Positions 50,728 through 62,355 of a stretch of 64,000 nucleotides of DNA are shown here, piece after piece. Each line of letters opens with the position of its first letter. The first letter of the stretch is position 1. The DNA is from Aphanomyces cochlioides (Eukaryota > Oomycota > Saprolegniomycetes > Saprolegniales > Verrucalvaceae). The stretch spans positions 744,001 to 808,000 of the forward strand of contig JAHQRK010000028.1 in the NCBI GenBank assembly GCA_019828595.1, written 5' to 3'. Made by a program: the position numbers and the translations under genes. The notes under the pieces are model-generated. The model ran no database searches. It saw only the letters and a list, made by a program, of their open reading frames with translations, and was not told the DNA's origin.

Positions 50728-53700
50728 CTACACGATTCCCAATTGGCGACGAAGTTTCGCGAATTGTGGCTCTGGCAGCGCTTTTGTCAGTATGTCGGCC
50801 GCTTGGTCTTTTGTGTTGATGTACTGCAGACAGATCAAACCCTCGTCAACCAAGTCCTTGAGAAAGTGGAACCGGAGGCGAATGTGTTTTGTCCGTCCAT
50901 GAGCCGAGGTACGTTGTGCTACCTGGATGGCGCTTTTGTTGTCAACATGCAGCGTGATTGATTGCTATCTAGGATAACCCATTTCGTCAAGTAGTTCTGC
51001 AATCCAGATAATGTTCTTGGCCGCCTCGGCCGCCGCGATGAATTCAACTTCTGTTGTGCTCTGGCCCACGAGGCTTTGTTTGCGTGACAGGTACACGACT
51101 GCAGCCCCAGCAAACATGATCAGTGCCCCTGTGATAGACTTGCTATCGTTGAAGTCATTTGCAAAGTCGGCATCACTGTAGGCTACAAGTGTGGAAGGTA
51201 CCAAGCAATCATATATCGGTCCCATGTTTGCTGTCCCCTTTAGGTATTTCAGCACCCGTTTTGCCATGCGCCAGTGTGTTTGGTTGTGGTCGTGATTATG
51301 GGATGAGAGGTATCGGACCGCACTGGCAATGTCTGGCCGGGTTGCTGATACCAAGTATTGTAGAGCTCCAATTAGACTTTGGTATGGGACGTCGCGAGTG
51401 TCATCGGCTTGTACGTCCATCGATGGGACGCCTTGCACCTGCGGCGTTGGAGCAGTGTGGCAGTCGTCCATGTTGAATCGGGTGAGTAGTTCGTTGACAA
51501 ATTTGTGTTGATGCAGCTTAAGAGTTCGTAGCTGTCTGTGACGAACGACTTGAACGCCAAGTATGTACTCCAGTTCGCCTTTGTCAGTGGCTTCGAAGGC
51601 TTCGCGAATTTGTTTTTGTGTGCAAGCAATTTCCGACTTGTCTTTGCCAGCAATGATAATGTCGTCGACGTACACTGCGAGGTAAGTGATACAATTGGTG
51701 GTAGTTGACCTCTTGACGTATATACATTGGTCTGTGTAGCATAGTCGAAATCCGATTTCCACCAGTAGTGCGTGCAACTTTTTGTGCCATTGTCGAGGTG
51801 ATTGTTTCAAGCCGTAGAGCGATTTCTTCAGGAGTCAAAAACCAAGTGCTTGTTGTGTGGTTGCGTGTATCCCTCTGGCTGTTCCATAAATATTTCCTCG
51901 TCTAGGTCGCCATTCAAGAAGGCTGTTTTGATGTCCATTTGAACTGCTTCCAAGTCTTGAATTGCGATCATGGCGCATAGCACCCGAAGGGAATCGAGAC
52001 GCAGCACTGGTGCGTAGGTGTCTGTGAAGTCGACTCCAGCGATTTGTAGGAATCCCTTGACGCATAGTCGTGCTTTGAATCTTTCCACATCACCGTTCGC
52101 CAAGTATTTTACTTTCCATATCCACTTGCATTTGAGTGCCTTTCGCCCTTTAGGGAGCTCCGTCAATTCCCAGACTTGATTTCGGGTGAGTGCGTTGTAC
52201 TCTTCGTCCATGGCTTGCTGCCATTGTTCGCGCTCGGGACTCGAACGAAACTCAGTCATTGTCGTAGGTGCATTGATCTTTTGTGGTACAAGAGGAGATT
52301 GCGGTGCTTGGAATGCGACTTGGTTTACTTCAAATCGCCGTGGTCGTTTGGCTTTTCGGTCACTGGGTCGTGTTTGGGCTTCGTGCGTTTGATGTGACTT
52401 GGTGGATTGATTGTCTGTTTGCTCAGCAGTTGTCTCTGTTCGGAATCTCTCTGTCGTAAGATCTTCGAGTGATGTGACTCCTTCGATGAGTTTGTAATTA
52501 GGTATGGGCAGTCGTCCGTGATTGAAGTTGCTGTTTGCGAACATGTTGGCATTTCTGATCTTTGATTCATCGAAGGTAGCTGACCTTGAGACCGTCACTT
52601 GTTTGATCTTTGGGATTCCATAGTTTATACTCAAGTTGTTCCGTCGCGTACCCCAGAAAGACACAGGGTGTGGCTGGATTGGTAAGCTTGCCCTCGCGTT
52701 GCGATTTTGGTACAAATTTGAACGCTAGACAACCGAATGTTTTAAGCATGTGAAGACGGTTGGGTTTGCCAAAGAGAACTTCGTATGGGGTACGTTGGTT
52801 GAGGAGTTCTTGAGGGGTGTGATTGTACACATAGACAACGTACTCGAAGCAGTATCCCCATAGAGTTGCTGGCAGCCCACTGAGAGTCATATACACCAGG
52901 ATTTTGTTGAGGACAAACTCGTTTGTCTTTTCCGCCAAGTGATTTTCTTCTGGTGTGTCAGCGTTCGTGAATTTTTGCGTCGCCCCTCGTGATAGACATA
53001 CTGCTCGAAATTCCTGGCTTATGTATTCGCCACCTCCGTCCGTGTACTGTACATGTTTGCAATTCACGAGTCGTGAAGTTGGTTATCCAGATGAGCAGTG
53101 AGTTCAGTGAAGTGAGTCGTCGTCTCATTCTTCTTTTTAGCAGCTTCCCAAATATGTATCTCGATGCTTGGTCGACGAACATGCTTGGTGTACTTTTCGT
53201 GGTGAATTGTGCGCGGTCGGATTGGGCCACACAGGTCCCCGTTCAAGCTTTCGAGTGGCTTGGTGGCAATGTAATGGTGCGTGTTCCGAAATGAAATTCT
53301 CTTTGCCTGTCCTTGAGCACAACCATAACAAAGTTGTCGTGTAGTGGTCGAGTCGACAGCGGGATCCAGTATGGGTTTGATGATTTTGTCCACTTGTGTG
53401 AAGTCAGCGTGATTTAGTTTGTTGTGCCAGTGGACGAGTTTTTCGTCACTTGTCTTTGATTTCGTTGCAATCGCGTGTACTTCCAGCTGGCTTGTGTTTG
53501 GTGCCTGTGAGATGACATCGCAAAGTACGTATAAGTTTCTTTGCATTGTGAATTTCAACTCGTGTTTAGTTGAGGGATTGACGTAAAGTGTACCATCAAG
53601 GTCTTGGTGGTAGAGCTGATATCCGCTTTCGAGAAGTTTGACGTGTGAGATGAGATTCTTGTACAAAGTTGGCTCATATGTGACATTGCGTAGAATGAGT

Positions 53701-55280
53701 GTTGACGACGCTCCACCTTGCAGCATTGATATTGTGACTTGACCAACTTTGCCGATGATCGTCGTTTTGTTTGGTAGGATAAGCTCAGCCGTGCCATGCC
53801 ACGCATCAAATAAGGCCATGTTTCCACTGACATGGCCTGTAGCGCAGTTGTCGAGGGTCCAATGTTGTTCCAAGGTTGGCATTCCATCAAAATCATTTTC
53901 CTCTAATTCCATTGCGTTCTTAGATGAAATTGCATTGACAGAGAAAGATCGCGTTGCTTCCGAGTCGGATGCCCATGAGTCCGAGCTGTCACTGGGTTTG
54001 ATCCGTTTTGCCGACAAACTCTGACGTTTGGCCATAGCGCGCTTGCTCACATGGTTTGGGTCAAAGTCTGGGTGATCTTGTGCCACATGACTCCTTCGTT
54101 TTCGACAGATGAAGCACCACACATCGGAGTCCACCGGGTTTGTTTTTGTTCCACGAAAGTTGTTTCTTCTAGTTTGTAGGGCGTTGATTTCCATGGCTGG
54201 TTTGTCTTGTCCGTCATGTCTTTTGATCGATCGTGTTGGGCTTCTGTGGTCCTTGTGTCGGTTGAAGTGATCGTGTCTGAAGTGCCGATCTTCACGACGA
54301 TCACGGCCACGCTCTCTGCGTTTTTCCTCCTCATTGAGGAGAGCACCCATCAATGTCTTCAAGGTAACTTTGTGGTCTGGGGTTGGTTTCAAGTGATTCA
54401 TGAAAGTGTTGTAGTTGTCGGGTCCGGAATCTGGCAACGACATCAAGATCCATTCCACCGTTTCTTGTTCATTGATTGTCTTGCCCATATCGTTCAGTTC
54501 TCGAATGGTTGATCTGACTAGATTGATGTGTTTCATCATGTCTGTTTTAGGATCATAGCGCATGTGTCAAAGGCGGCGGAGAGCGTAAATTGTGTTTGAC
54601 CACTCTTTTGTCTCATAGTTGGCTACTAGAGTGTTCCACATTTCGGCTGGTGTACTATCTTCTCGCACAAGTTCGAATGCTTCGTTTGACAAGCAGGTTT
54701 GTAGGTATGATCGTGCCACATTGATGCGGTCTTCGTATTGAAACACTTCGACCTCGGGGGCGTCATCGTTTGGCGGTGCTTCTTCGGTAATGATATCCCA
54801 GATGTGGCGCAGTTGACATATATTCTTGAACTTGATTTTGAAGGACGAAAAATGTTTTCCAGCAAATTTGACCTTTTTCAACAAGTCTTTGGCCTCAGAT
54901 TCGGAGGACCGAATGGTAAGTGGAGGCTTCTCGTTTGCTACTGACTTTGCTCGAAGAAGATTGATCTCATTTTGTTGAGCCTCAATCAATCGTTTCAAGG
55001 TATTGAACTTATTATTGTCCATCTCATGGTTGGAGTTAGGATTGCTTTGACTTTCTCTCGACGGGTTGTCTGTGGTTGTGCGTGTTGACACCGGTGGGTT
55101 CAGGGACTCTCGTTGGAGGGTTTGCTCACCTGTAGCGCTAGGCGCGGTGTCCAATGGTTTTTCGTTTGATGTTAGTGGCTCCAAGGATTCAAGTAGAAGG
55201 ATTTCATCCCCTGGGAGGCTACGCGTTTCGTCTAGTGGAGTGCTTGGTGACTCGCCTCGATCGTGCTCGGTTTTCGACAT
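50728..55280 (-). pseudogene. copia-2 Gag-Pol polyprotein, multiply disrupted
   Basis: ATG at 55280 ('MSKTEHDRGE'). In order: UBN2-type Gag with an in-frame TGA at 54567-54569; a CFICxxxxSHVAQD knuckle-like motif; protease 'WTLDNCATGHVSG' (DNC in place of DSG/DTG); GAG-pre-integrase 'HWHNKLNH...CYGC'; integrase 'LNGDLCGPI' with two or more frame changes (53060-53230) and 'QYTDGGGEY'; reverse transcriptase 'KCKWIWKVKYLANGDVERFK' and 'VYVDDIIIAG'; RNase H 'YSDADFAND'; an in-frame TAG at 50965-50967; stop at 50728. Frame changes also occur near 52590 and 51830. Confidence 0.85.
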
Positions 55281-55297
55281 TGATGTTGTTGGTGGAG

Positions 55298-55313
55298 TTT
55301 ACGGCTGTTAACC
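55298..55313 (-). promoter_or_regulatory. copia-2 primer-binding site candidate
   Basis: Directly inside the 5' LTR the minus strand reads GGTTAACAGCCGTAAAC. It resembles but does not equal the copia-1 site GGTTATGAGCCC, so its primer is less certain. Confidence 0.4.
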
Positions 55314-55488
55314 TTTCAGTTATGTGTTTCTTGACAGTGTATAATGAAGTAAATTCAATTATGAGTGATCCGTATCAGTCTGCATTGATTGTTTGGCTGT
55401 TGCAGGCTTCTCGATATAAGATCTAAATACCTCAATATAGGCACACTTGAAAGCCTTATCCGGATGAGATATACGGATACCTCTGTTA
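55314..55488 (-). repeat. copia-2 5' LTR
   Basis: 175 bp, bordered outside by the ATTCC target duplication (55489-55493). Confidence 0.95.
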
Positions 55489-55493
55489 ATTCC

Positions 55494-56458
55494 ACCTGAG
55501 GGTCCGATGATAAGACCAAGAGAATTGTTGCTACGAGTCGTAAAGACTACGCAGCCATGGATGGCGTTCATAGTTTGCCTCAAATTCGTCGCCGGTTGGG
55601 AGGAGTGCACATTATCATCTTCGCAGCAATGCAAAGCCTGGAACTGTCCTCTTGATACCTCCATGACAACTTGTACTACCACACCAACTACTCTGAGATA
55701 TTCCTGTGAAAGGTGTCAAGAAGATCGTCAAACTTTAAAGCAGCATGCCCTTTAGGAGGAGCTCGGCCCCCCCAGCACCACCATTACCTTCGTTTCCGTC
55801 GATTCTCTCTCTCCAACCACGCTTGAACCAAAGACATCGGTGCACTTGACGTCGTACAACCGATGTCAAGTGCACCGATGTCTTTGGTTCATGCAATACA
55901 AACTTGTTCTTGGAATGTTTTTTTTATCTCGGAAGAGTCTGCAGCTACAACACTCGAGTGTCGGGGACAAGATGCTCTTCCATTCTCATATCCCGTCGGA
56001 CGACGTGTCGTCGCAATGTCGAGAGCTGTCCCGCCTGGGTTGCCTTATGGTCTTGGACGCTCCTGGGTGCACTCGTCAGATGGTTCACCTTGTCCATGGA
56101 TACCGTGCATGTAGTGCCTCTATCTCTCCTTTTAAGCAGACAATCTTTCTTCCCCGCCATGCTCTAGGACAGTATTCCATACCTTCTCAATGGGATCAGC
56201 AACTACTTTGACTGCGTAGTTGGTTTTCTTTCGCCAAAGGATTTGGTTGAAAGTCCTGTCAGGTGAACCCATCGGCGGGGACAGCAGCATGAGTTTGAAA
56301 AATTTCTCCCCGCGTGCTTGGGTCCCTGTGAATCCCACCCGTTGTTTGAAGCCACAACAAGCGACTTCGCAGTGCGGCAATGTCGTCGAGATGTGAGAAT
56401 TGCGTCGACAGTGAAATTCATAATCGATTTTGCCGCTTCACGGACGCTTCAGGTGATC
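55494..56458. other. Flank upstream of secreted gene A9
   Basis: No gene supported. Holds the long hairpin at 55824-55891 and, at 56427-56433, TTTTGCC 32 bases before the A9 start, as in the other family members. Confidence 0.45.
55824..55891. repeat. Perfect inverted repeat, 27-bp arms, 14-nt loop
   Basis: 55824-55850 and 55865-55891 (core AAAGACATCGGTGCACTTGA) are perfectly complementary; the match continues with one mismatch further out. No target duplication or coding function evident. Confidence 0.95.
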
Positions 56459-56788
56459 ATGAGGTTCGCTATCCCCTTCGTTGTCATGGCGTCTCTCGCC
56501 TTGGCCCAAGACTTCTCGCAAGACATGACCGTGGCAAGAATGGTGTCCGCGGCAATGCTCGTGGCAAGAACGGAGCCCGCGGCAATGCTCGTGGCAAGAA
56601 CGGTGCTCGTGGCAAGAACGGTGCCCGCGGTACGACCGTTGCTCGTGGCAAGAACGGTGCCCGTGGTGAGACCGCTGCCCGCAGTAAGGCCGCCCCTGCT
56701 AAGAAGAGTGAAGGCAAGACGGGTGGAAGAACGGGCTCCAAGAAGTAGTCTGACACGGTCAACGACGTTGTGGCTGAAGCCCCCATGA
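56459..56788 (+). pseudogene. Secreted repeat protein, subtype A (A9), tail read out of phase
   Basis: The ATG at 56459 gives the family signal peptide 'MRFAIPFVVMASLALA' and 'QDFSQDMTVA'. The 'ERSLL' region and linker are missing, and the frame enters a tract of about 15-18 bp GGCAAGAACGGTGCCCGTGG-like units at once. In the signal-peptide frame the tract reads as 'LVARTVPAVRP' repeats to a stop at 56788 (109 residues). In the other frame the same DNA reads 'GKNGARG' and ends 'GRTGSKK' at 56748, which resembles the basic tails of its relatives. A deletion has therefore joined the signal peptide to the tail in the wrong phase. Downstream DNA still matches that of A4. Confidence 0.65.
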
Positions 56789-56939
56789 GTGATGGCAGCA
56801 CGACAAAGTTGTAAACTGACGCAATCACGAATGGGGTCGAGGAAGAGTCGCATAGATGGTAATGAGACAGAATGCACATGTTTCTTGTCGAAATACACGC
56901 AACTTTGTGTCTTGGAGACGACTCACTAGGCATGCCATA

Positions 56940-57001
56940 TGTTGGAAATGTTGGCCCTTCTCACAAGGATCAACTTAGCCTGAAGGAAACGAGTTCCAAC
57001 A
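56940..57001 (+). repeat. copia-1 5' LTR, internally deleted
   Basis: 62 bp. It equals the first 41 and last 21 bases of the 242-bp 3' LTR; both deletion break points in the full LTR end in GCC, a 3-bp microhomology. The deletion removes the likely promoter, so the copy cannot be transcribed from its own LTR. Confidence 0.92.
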
Positions 57002-57016
57002 GGTTATGAGCCCAAC
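57002..57016 (+). promoter_or_regulatory. copia-1 primer-binding site, internal initiator-tRNA-Met type
   Basis: GGTTATGAGCCCAAC directly follows the LTR. Its first 12-13 bases are complementary to the anticodon stem-loop region of eukaryotic initiator tRNA-Met (GGGCUCAUAACC), as in Drosophila copia, which primes from a tRNA half rather than a 3' CCA end. Confidence 0.65.
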
Positions 57017-60000
57017 CGCAATGAGTAAAAAAACACCGATCATGCTCCTCGACGAGGGAAACTGGAATCAATGGCGGACGTACCTGCGTGGTCGTCTGCT
57101 ATCCAAGGGTTTATGGTACCTTGTGGAACCGGCCTTCAAGACGCCGAAGTCCAAACCATCGCACTTTCGCACACCAGCGCGCGACTATGATACTGCCGAC
57201 ACCGAGCAGACCGCCACCCCCGAGTGCATTGCGAACGACGGCCTGGCTCTCGGTATCTTGATCCAATGCATCACACCGTCCCAGTTCCAGTACATTGAGG
57301 AAGCTGGGACAGTTGCGGATGCGTACAGTGCCCTTGCGAATCACCACGAGCCAAAGACAGAAGTTGACCGCCTCGCAACACTAAGCGATATTTACGGCAT
57401 GAATTGGAACCAGAAGCAAGAAAGCTTACCGCAGTTTCTCGAACGTTATGAGATCATTCTTCGTCGTCTTCGTGAATCGGGAGATGACATCACAAACTCC
57501 ACGACTGTCAGTAGCCTAATCCAGTTAATGCCATGGGAGTTAAGGCATGTGACTCACCAAGTGACTGCGTCCAAAAGTCTCAACGCTGACTTTGCGAGAG
57601 TCTGAGCCTTGTTGGAGACGGAGTACAAGGCGGCCGTCACGAGTGGTGCCATGATCGCACCGCGCGGCGCAAGCAATGACGACAGGGCCCTGAATGCTCT
57701 CCATGGCAATGGTCGACGCGACAAGCAACCCAAGAAAGGAGAGTGTCATTGGTGCGGGAAGAAGGGTCACTGGCAGCCAAATTGCCCCGCCAAGGCTGCA
57801 GGACGACCGCGCAAGTCAAAGCCCTACAAGGCCCATGTGAAGAGAGAAACGACAAGCAACCAGGCACTCGATCAAGATACTTGGACCTTCACCGCGACCA
57901 TCGATGAAAACGGCGACGACATGGCTCTCCACGTCGATGCGACAGCGAAGCGCATCATCGTCGACAGTGGAGCGTCATCCCATATGACGGGCAACGCATC
58001 ACTGCTGACCGATGTGGTGGACTGCAGCCGCACTGTCGTAGTGGCCAACGGCGCAAGAGCACGCGCCACCAAGATGGGAACGATGCGCATTGCGACGAGC
58101 CTTGGAACGACCTTGATTCTGACGGAAGTTCTGCTCGTTGAAGGAATGCCTCATACACTCCTATCCGTTGCAGTGATCATGCGCAAGAACTCGAACTGTC
58201 GACTTACCCTCAACGACAGCACTTGTTCCATCCAACATCAAGGTGTTGCTCTGGCCAAGGCCAGGCTCGACGCAACACACAAGGTCTACATCTTGGAGCT
58301 CGCGCCAACCATGGACCACGCCAACGTTGCGGCCAAGACCCACAACACTCCTATGACAAAGTCAGAACTTTGGCACCATCGAGTTGGGCACTTACCCATC
58401 GCCGCGATCAATAGGTGTGGTGCCTTGGGCCTAGGGACCCCCGACAACTTGGCAACACCAACGACCAAGTGCGAGTTCTGCGTGCAAGCGACGATGTCGA
58501 AGGTGCCCTGATCGTTCGCTTTGTCCATTCGACGGATGCCGCCACGCAGCTCGAGAACTGGAACAAGATCATGGCTTGGTCGAAGACCCAAACCGGGAAC
58601 CAGGTCAAAGTCTTCCGCTCCGATGGCGGCTCCGAGTACTCGTCCAACGACTTCGAAGAGACCTTGGAGAAGCATGGCATCCACCACGAGTCGTCTACGC
58701 CAGACAATCAATGGCAGAATGGAATGGCAGAAAGAGCTCACCGGTCACTCATGGAGATGGCCATGGCGATGCTTGCCCATGCGGGATTGGCGAAGCGATG
58801 GTGGGCTGAGGCCGTGAACACCGCCGCCTTCATCCAAAACCGCGTCATCCACGGCCCCGCTGCCTCCGCCACACCGATCCACGCATTGACCGGCCACCGC
58901 GCCAAACTCGACAAACTCCGTGTCTTCGGCTGCGTAGCCTACAATATGGTTAAAGACCCAACTCGCCGGGACAAGCTCGCACCAAAGGCGACGAAGTGTG
59001 TCTTCATGGGCTATGCCGAGCACCAAAAGGCTTGGAAACTCTATGATTTGGAGTCAAACAAGATGGTAACTGGAGTTCATGTTACCTTCAGCGAGGAAGA
59101 GTTCCTCGGCGATCGGACCAAGCTCGACGACTACCTAGTCACGACCGATGACGATGACGATGATGACGAAGAAGTACCTTCCGGCAGCAACGAGCCAATA
59201 GCGAAGCCTCCCACTTCGTTCGAGGAAGCGCGGGTCCCACCACCAAAGCCATGCCACTTCAAGTCTCCCCAGTCGATCGGCCTACTTGACCGATTCAAGA
59301 AAAACAAGAATGGAGCACTCACCAGCAATGATCGCACCGTGATACCAAGTGGCATGACACTTCGGCCACGCAGCAGCCTTCGACCACCAAGCCGCGAGCT
59401 CGGCAATGGGCAAGGGAGTCGCACGCCCACCAACGACCAACTCCACGCCGGCGACAGCCTCGACGACCTGCTGCGAGACATGCGCGCTGCATCCGCCGAT
59501 GCCAATGCCAACATGACGATCAACGAGTCCCATGTGCAGACGTCTCTGACGATCGACGGAATTGAGTTTGCCTGCTCGGCCGTAGCGCCAGCGATCGACG
59601 TCCCGCAAAGCCACCGCGAAGCAATGGCATCGAAGGACCACGATGAGTGGGCCAAGGCTGAGCAGACCGAATTGAAGCAACTTCGCGACGCCGGCACATG
59701 GAAGCTCGCTGACCTTCCACCAGGCCGGAAGTCCATCGGCAGTCGATGGACGTACGCCAAGAAGACAAATGCCGCTGGTGAGGTCGTGCAGTACAAGGCG
59801 CGCCTAGTATGCAAAGGGTTTAGTCAAGTGGAAGGAATTGACTACGTGGACACTTACTCGCCAGTTGTGAAAATGACCACGATCCGCGCTTGCATGACCG
59901 CCGCCGTCAACAAGAAGTACATCGTACTCCAAGCCGACGCCGACACCGCCTTTGTCCAAGCGCTCATGGATAAGGATGTCCTAATCTATGTTGATCAGCC

Positions 60001-61248
60001 ACCGGGATATGGAGATGGCACTCACCGCAAGATGCTCTTGATCAAGGCGCTGTACGGCCTCAAGCAAGCGGCGCTTGCCTGGTTCAAGCATTGTCGCAAG
60101 ATCGTGGTCGGCCTTGGCTTCCATCCGAGCGCATATGACCCATGCCTATACCTACGAAGAAATGGTGACGAGTTGGAAATGATTGCCACTTACGTTGACG
60201 ACTTCTTGATCTTCGCTCGCACGCAAGCCAAGGCCGACACGATTCTCGACTTGCTCGAAGCCAACATGAAGTTGAAGCGCCAGGGGAGATGAACTTCTTC
60301 CTAGGCATCAATATCAAGTATGACAAGTCCAAGGACATCATTACCATGGTCCAAGATGCGTATGCTCGAAAGATCCTCGAGCGCTTCGGGATGACGGACT
60401 GCCATGGGTATGCCACCCCGGAGGTAGATGACCGCGAAGACCTATGGCATGATGACAGTCAACCGCAAGTCGATCAAGAATTGTACCGCTCGATGGTCGG
60501 GTCGCGCATGTACCTCATGACATGCACCCGACCCGACATCGTGCATGCCGTTCAACGACTGTCGCGCCACTTGCATGACCCTCACGCACCCCATCTTGTC
60601 GGTGCCAAGCGGGTCCTACGCTACGTCAAACAAACTGTGGACATCGGTCTTACCTTTCGGGCCCGTGACACACAACTGATCGGGTACTGCGACGCCAGCT
60701 GGGCAACGCGGCCAGACCGCCGATCGACTAGCGGCTTCATCTGTTTTGTCGGTGGAAGCCCCGTGTGTTGGCAGTCAGCCCGTCAGCGAGTCGTCGCGAT
60801 GTCGACGTGTGAAGCCGAGTACGTGGCGCTCGCCGAGCTGGTCAAGGAAATGGTTTGGTTGCGCGGCCTACTTGAAGACATGAGAATGCATCAAGTCGGA
60901 CCATCACTTACCTGCTGCGACAACAAAGCTGCCATCTCCACATCTGAGAGCGTCGGCATTGCCACCCGCAGCAAGCACATCGACGGCACCACTTCATTCG
61001 CCAGCTCGCCGAGGACCGCGCCATCTGCCTGCGTCACGTGGGCACCGCGGACCAACTCGCTGGCGCGCTAACCAAAGTGTCCACCAAGGCTGCCATCGAC
61101 AAATTCAAAACTGAAGCAATGGCAGTTGAAAAGATTCCAAGATTGGCCAATCAGAATATTCTGGAACTGGCCAATCAGAAGTCAACAAGCGCGCAAAGCA
61201 TTCGGCGACCATTGCCGAAGATCCTGCCGCAGTCCCAACATAGGGGAG
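57006..61248 (+). pseudogene. copia-1 Gag-Pol polyprotein, disrupted
   Basis: An ATG at 57006 lies inside the primer site; 57021 is an alternative. In order: Gag (UBN2) with an in-frame TGA at 57603-57605; zinc knuckle 'CHWCGKKGHWQPNC'; protease 'IIVDSGASSHMTG'; GAG-pre-integrase 'LWHHRVGH'. A deletion and frame change near 58505 removes the first catalytic Asp of integrase; the rest ('FRSDGGSEYSS', 'NGMAERAHRSLME') is present. Reverse transcriptase is open with 'TYVDDFLIFA'. A one-base loss near 60287 and RNase H 'YCDASWATRPDRRSTSGF' with 'RSKHID' follow; another frame change lies near 60985. GC-rich, unlike copia-2. Non-autonomous. Confidence 0.88.
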
Positions 61249-61490
61249 TGTTGGAAATGTTGGCCCTTCTCACAAGGATCAACTTAGCCATGTCAACTAC
61301 GATGGAAGTCGCCATGGCATGCATATGTTTATGGAAACTTAGAGAGATAGATTTATATAGTAGGAGCGCAGGAAGCTATGTGCTCCATTCATATCTTAGC
61401 TAGCCTACGACCATTCAATACACTCTTGAAACTACTTTGTGGCCTCACAGCCTCTGACTCATCTGCGCCTGAAGGAAACGAGTTCCAACA
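61249..61490 (+). repeat. copia-1 3' LTR
   Basis: 242 bp, complete, ending GAGTTCCAACA and followed by the CCATA duplication. A TATA-like ATTTATATAGTAGG lies at about 61349. Confidence 0.93.
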
Positions 61491-61495
61491 CCATA

Positions 61496-62355
61496 GCTCA
61501 TCATGGAGAACTCAGTCGTGGAGCTTCTATCGTCTCGGTGTTCCATTCATCAACGTATTTCACCTCCGATTTCCTCTGCAGCATCGACGTCAGAGTGCGT
61601 GGAACATTCTGAAGAGCGTGGACGACGTTCCTGTCCATCTGTGTCTGCTTGTTCCTCCAAGCTAGCTCTCCTGTTGAAGACCTCCTCCCTCGAGATCATA
61701 GGCTCTACAATACAGAACTCCATCCTCCATTGCCGCCCCACGGGATGCCGTGGACGACAGACGACCACTCATGTATGCTGCCTCAATGGTGTCGCCTGTG
61801 TGAAAGCTGCTACACCATCACCTCGCATGGCAGTCACACCATTGTAACCATGGACACTTAATTCGTGATCTGGTTTGATAAAGTCAACGGCAAACAGAAC
61901 TTTGATAAGGAGCGCTGGCACATGGTTGGGCTCTACGAAGACGACGAGCAGCCCGACGACTGGCGTGGCAAAGCTGGCGTTAGCTGTCTCCAAGCCTGAG
62001 GTCTCCATCACCAGGGCAGGTGCTATAATGTTGACTCCCAAGTCTCCACCTAAAACTGGTACCTGCTGGAGATGATGTGAAGAAGGCCGCGGCAAAAGGC
62101 AGCTAGTACACCACGACGTGGTGCCTAGAAGAGACTGATACGAAGACTACAGGCTCTCAACGAGGTAGTGTGAAGAAAACTCTAGGATGCTGGTACTCCA
62201 CGATGATGTGTGGAGCCGAGACGACAGGAGGCGAGACGGCAAGTGCATCGAGAAACAGCGTCGTGAGGACTGGAGTCGGGGAGTCTGGAGCTGAATGACT
62301 TCGGTTTGTTGCACTTTGCAGGCTCGTAGGCTGGAGACCATAATCCCTAGAGGGA
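61496..62355. other. Intergenic interval, possible secreted-family debris
   Basis: No gene supported. Short Ala/Lys/Thr-rich coding-like fragments around 61900-62100 (for example GAAGAAGGCCGCGGCAAAAG at about 62083) may be remnants of a repeat tail. Confidence 0.35.

Larger units (their letters stand above)
49846..55488 (-). mobile_element. Ty1/copia retrotransposon, nearly identical LTRs (copia-2)
   Basis: The two 175-bp LTRs (49846-50020, 55314-55488) differ by one base as read. Target duplication ATTCC lies at 49841-49845 and 55489-55493. A purine tract (minus-strand AGGGGGAG) abuts the 3' LTR at about 50021-50028. The internal polyprotein runs on the minus strand, 55280 to 50728, with several breaks. 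Near-identical LTRs indicate a recent insertion. Confidence 0.97.
56940..61490 (+). mobile_element. Ty1/copia retrotransposon (copia-1)
   Basis: The 5' LTR is 56940-57001 and the 3' LTR 61249-61490, both TGTTGGAAATG ... GAGTTCCAACA. Target duplication CCATA lies at 56935-56939 and 61491-61495. A purine tract TAGGGGAG abuts the 3' LTR. Primer site directly after the 5' LTR. The 5' LTR lacks 180 bp present in the 3' LTR. Internal polyprotein broken in several places. Confidence 0.97.

Noticed and set aside
58745..59814. Long minus-strand open frames inside copia-1
   Set aside because: Shadows of the GC-rich plus-strand pol gene, which has all retrotransposon motifs.
1991..61071. TGA as a reassigned or read-through codon, because many broken frames stop at TGA
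   Set aside because: Intact transposases at 4471 and 21344 end properly at TGA, and other frames also contain TAG and TAA breaks, so simple mutation explains the pattern.
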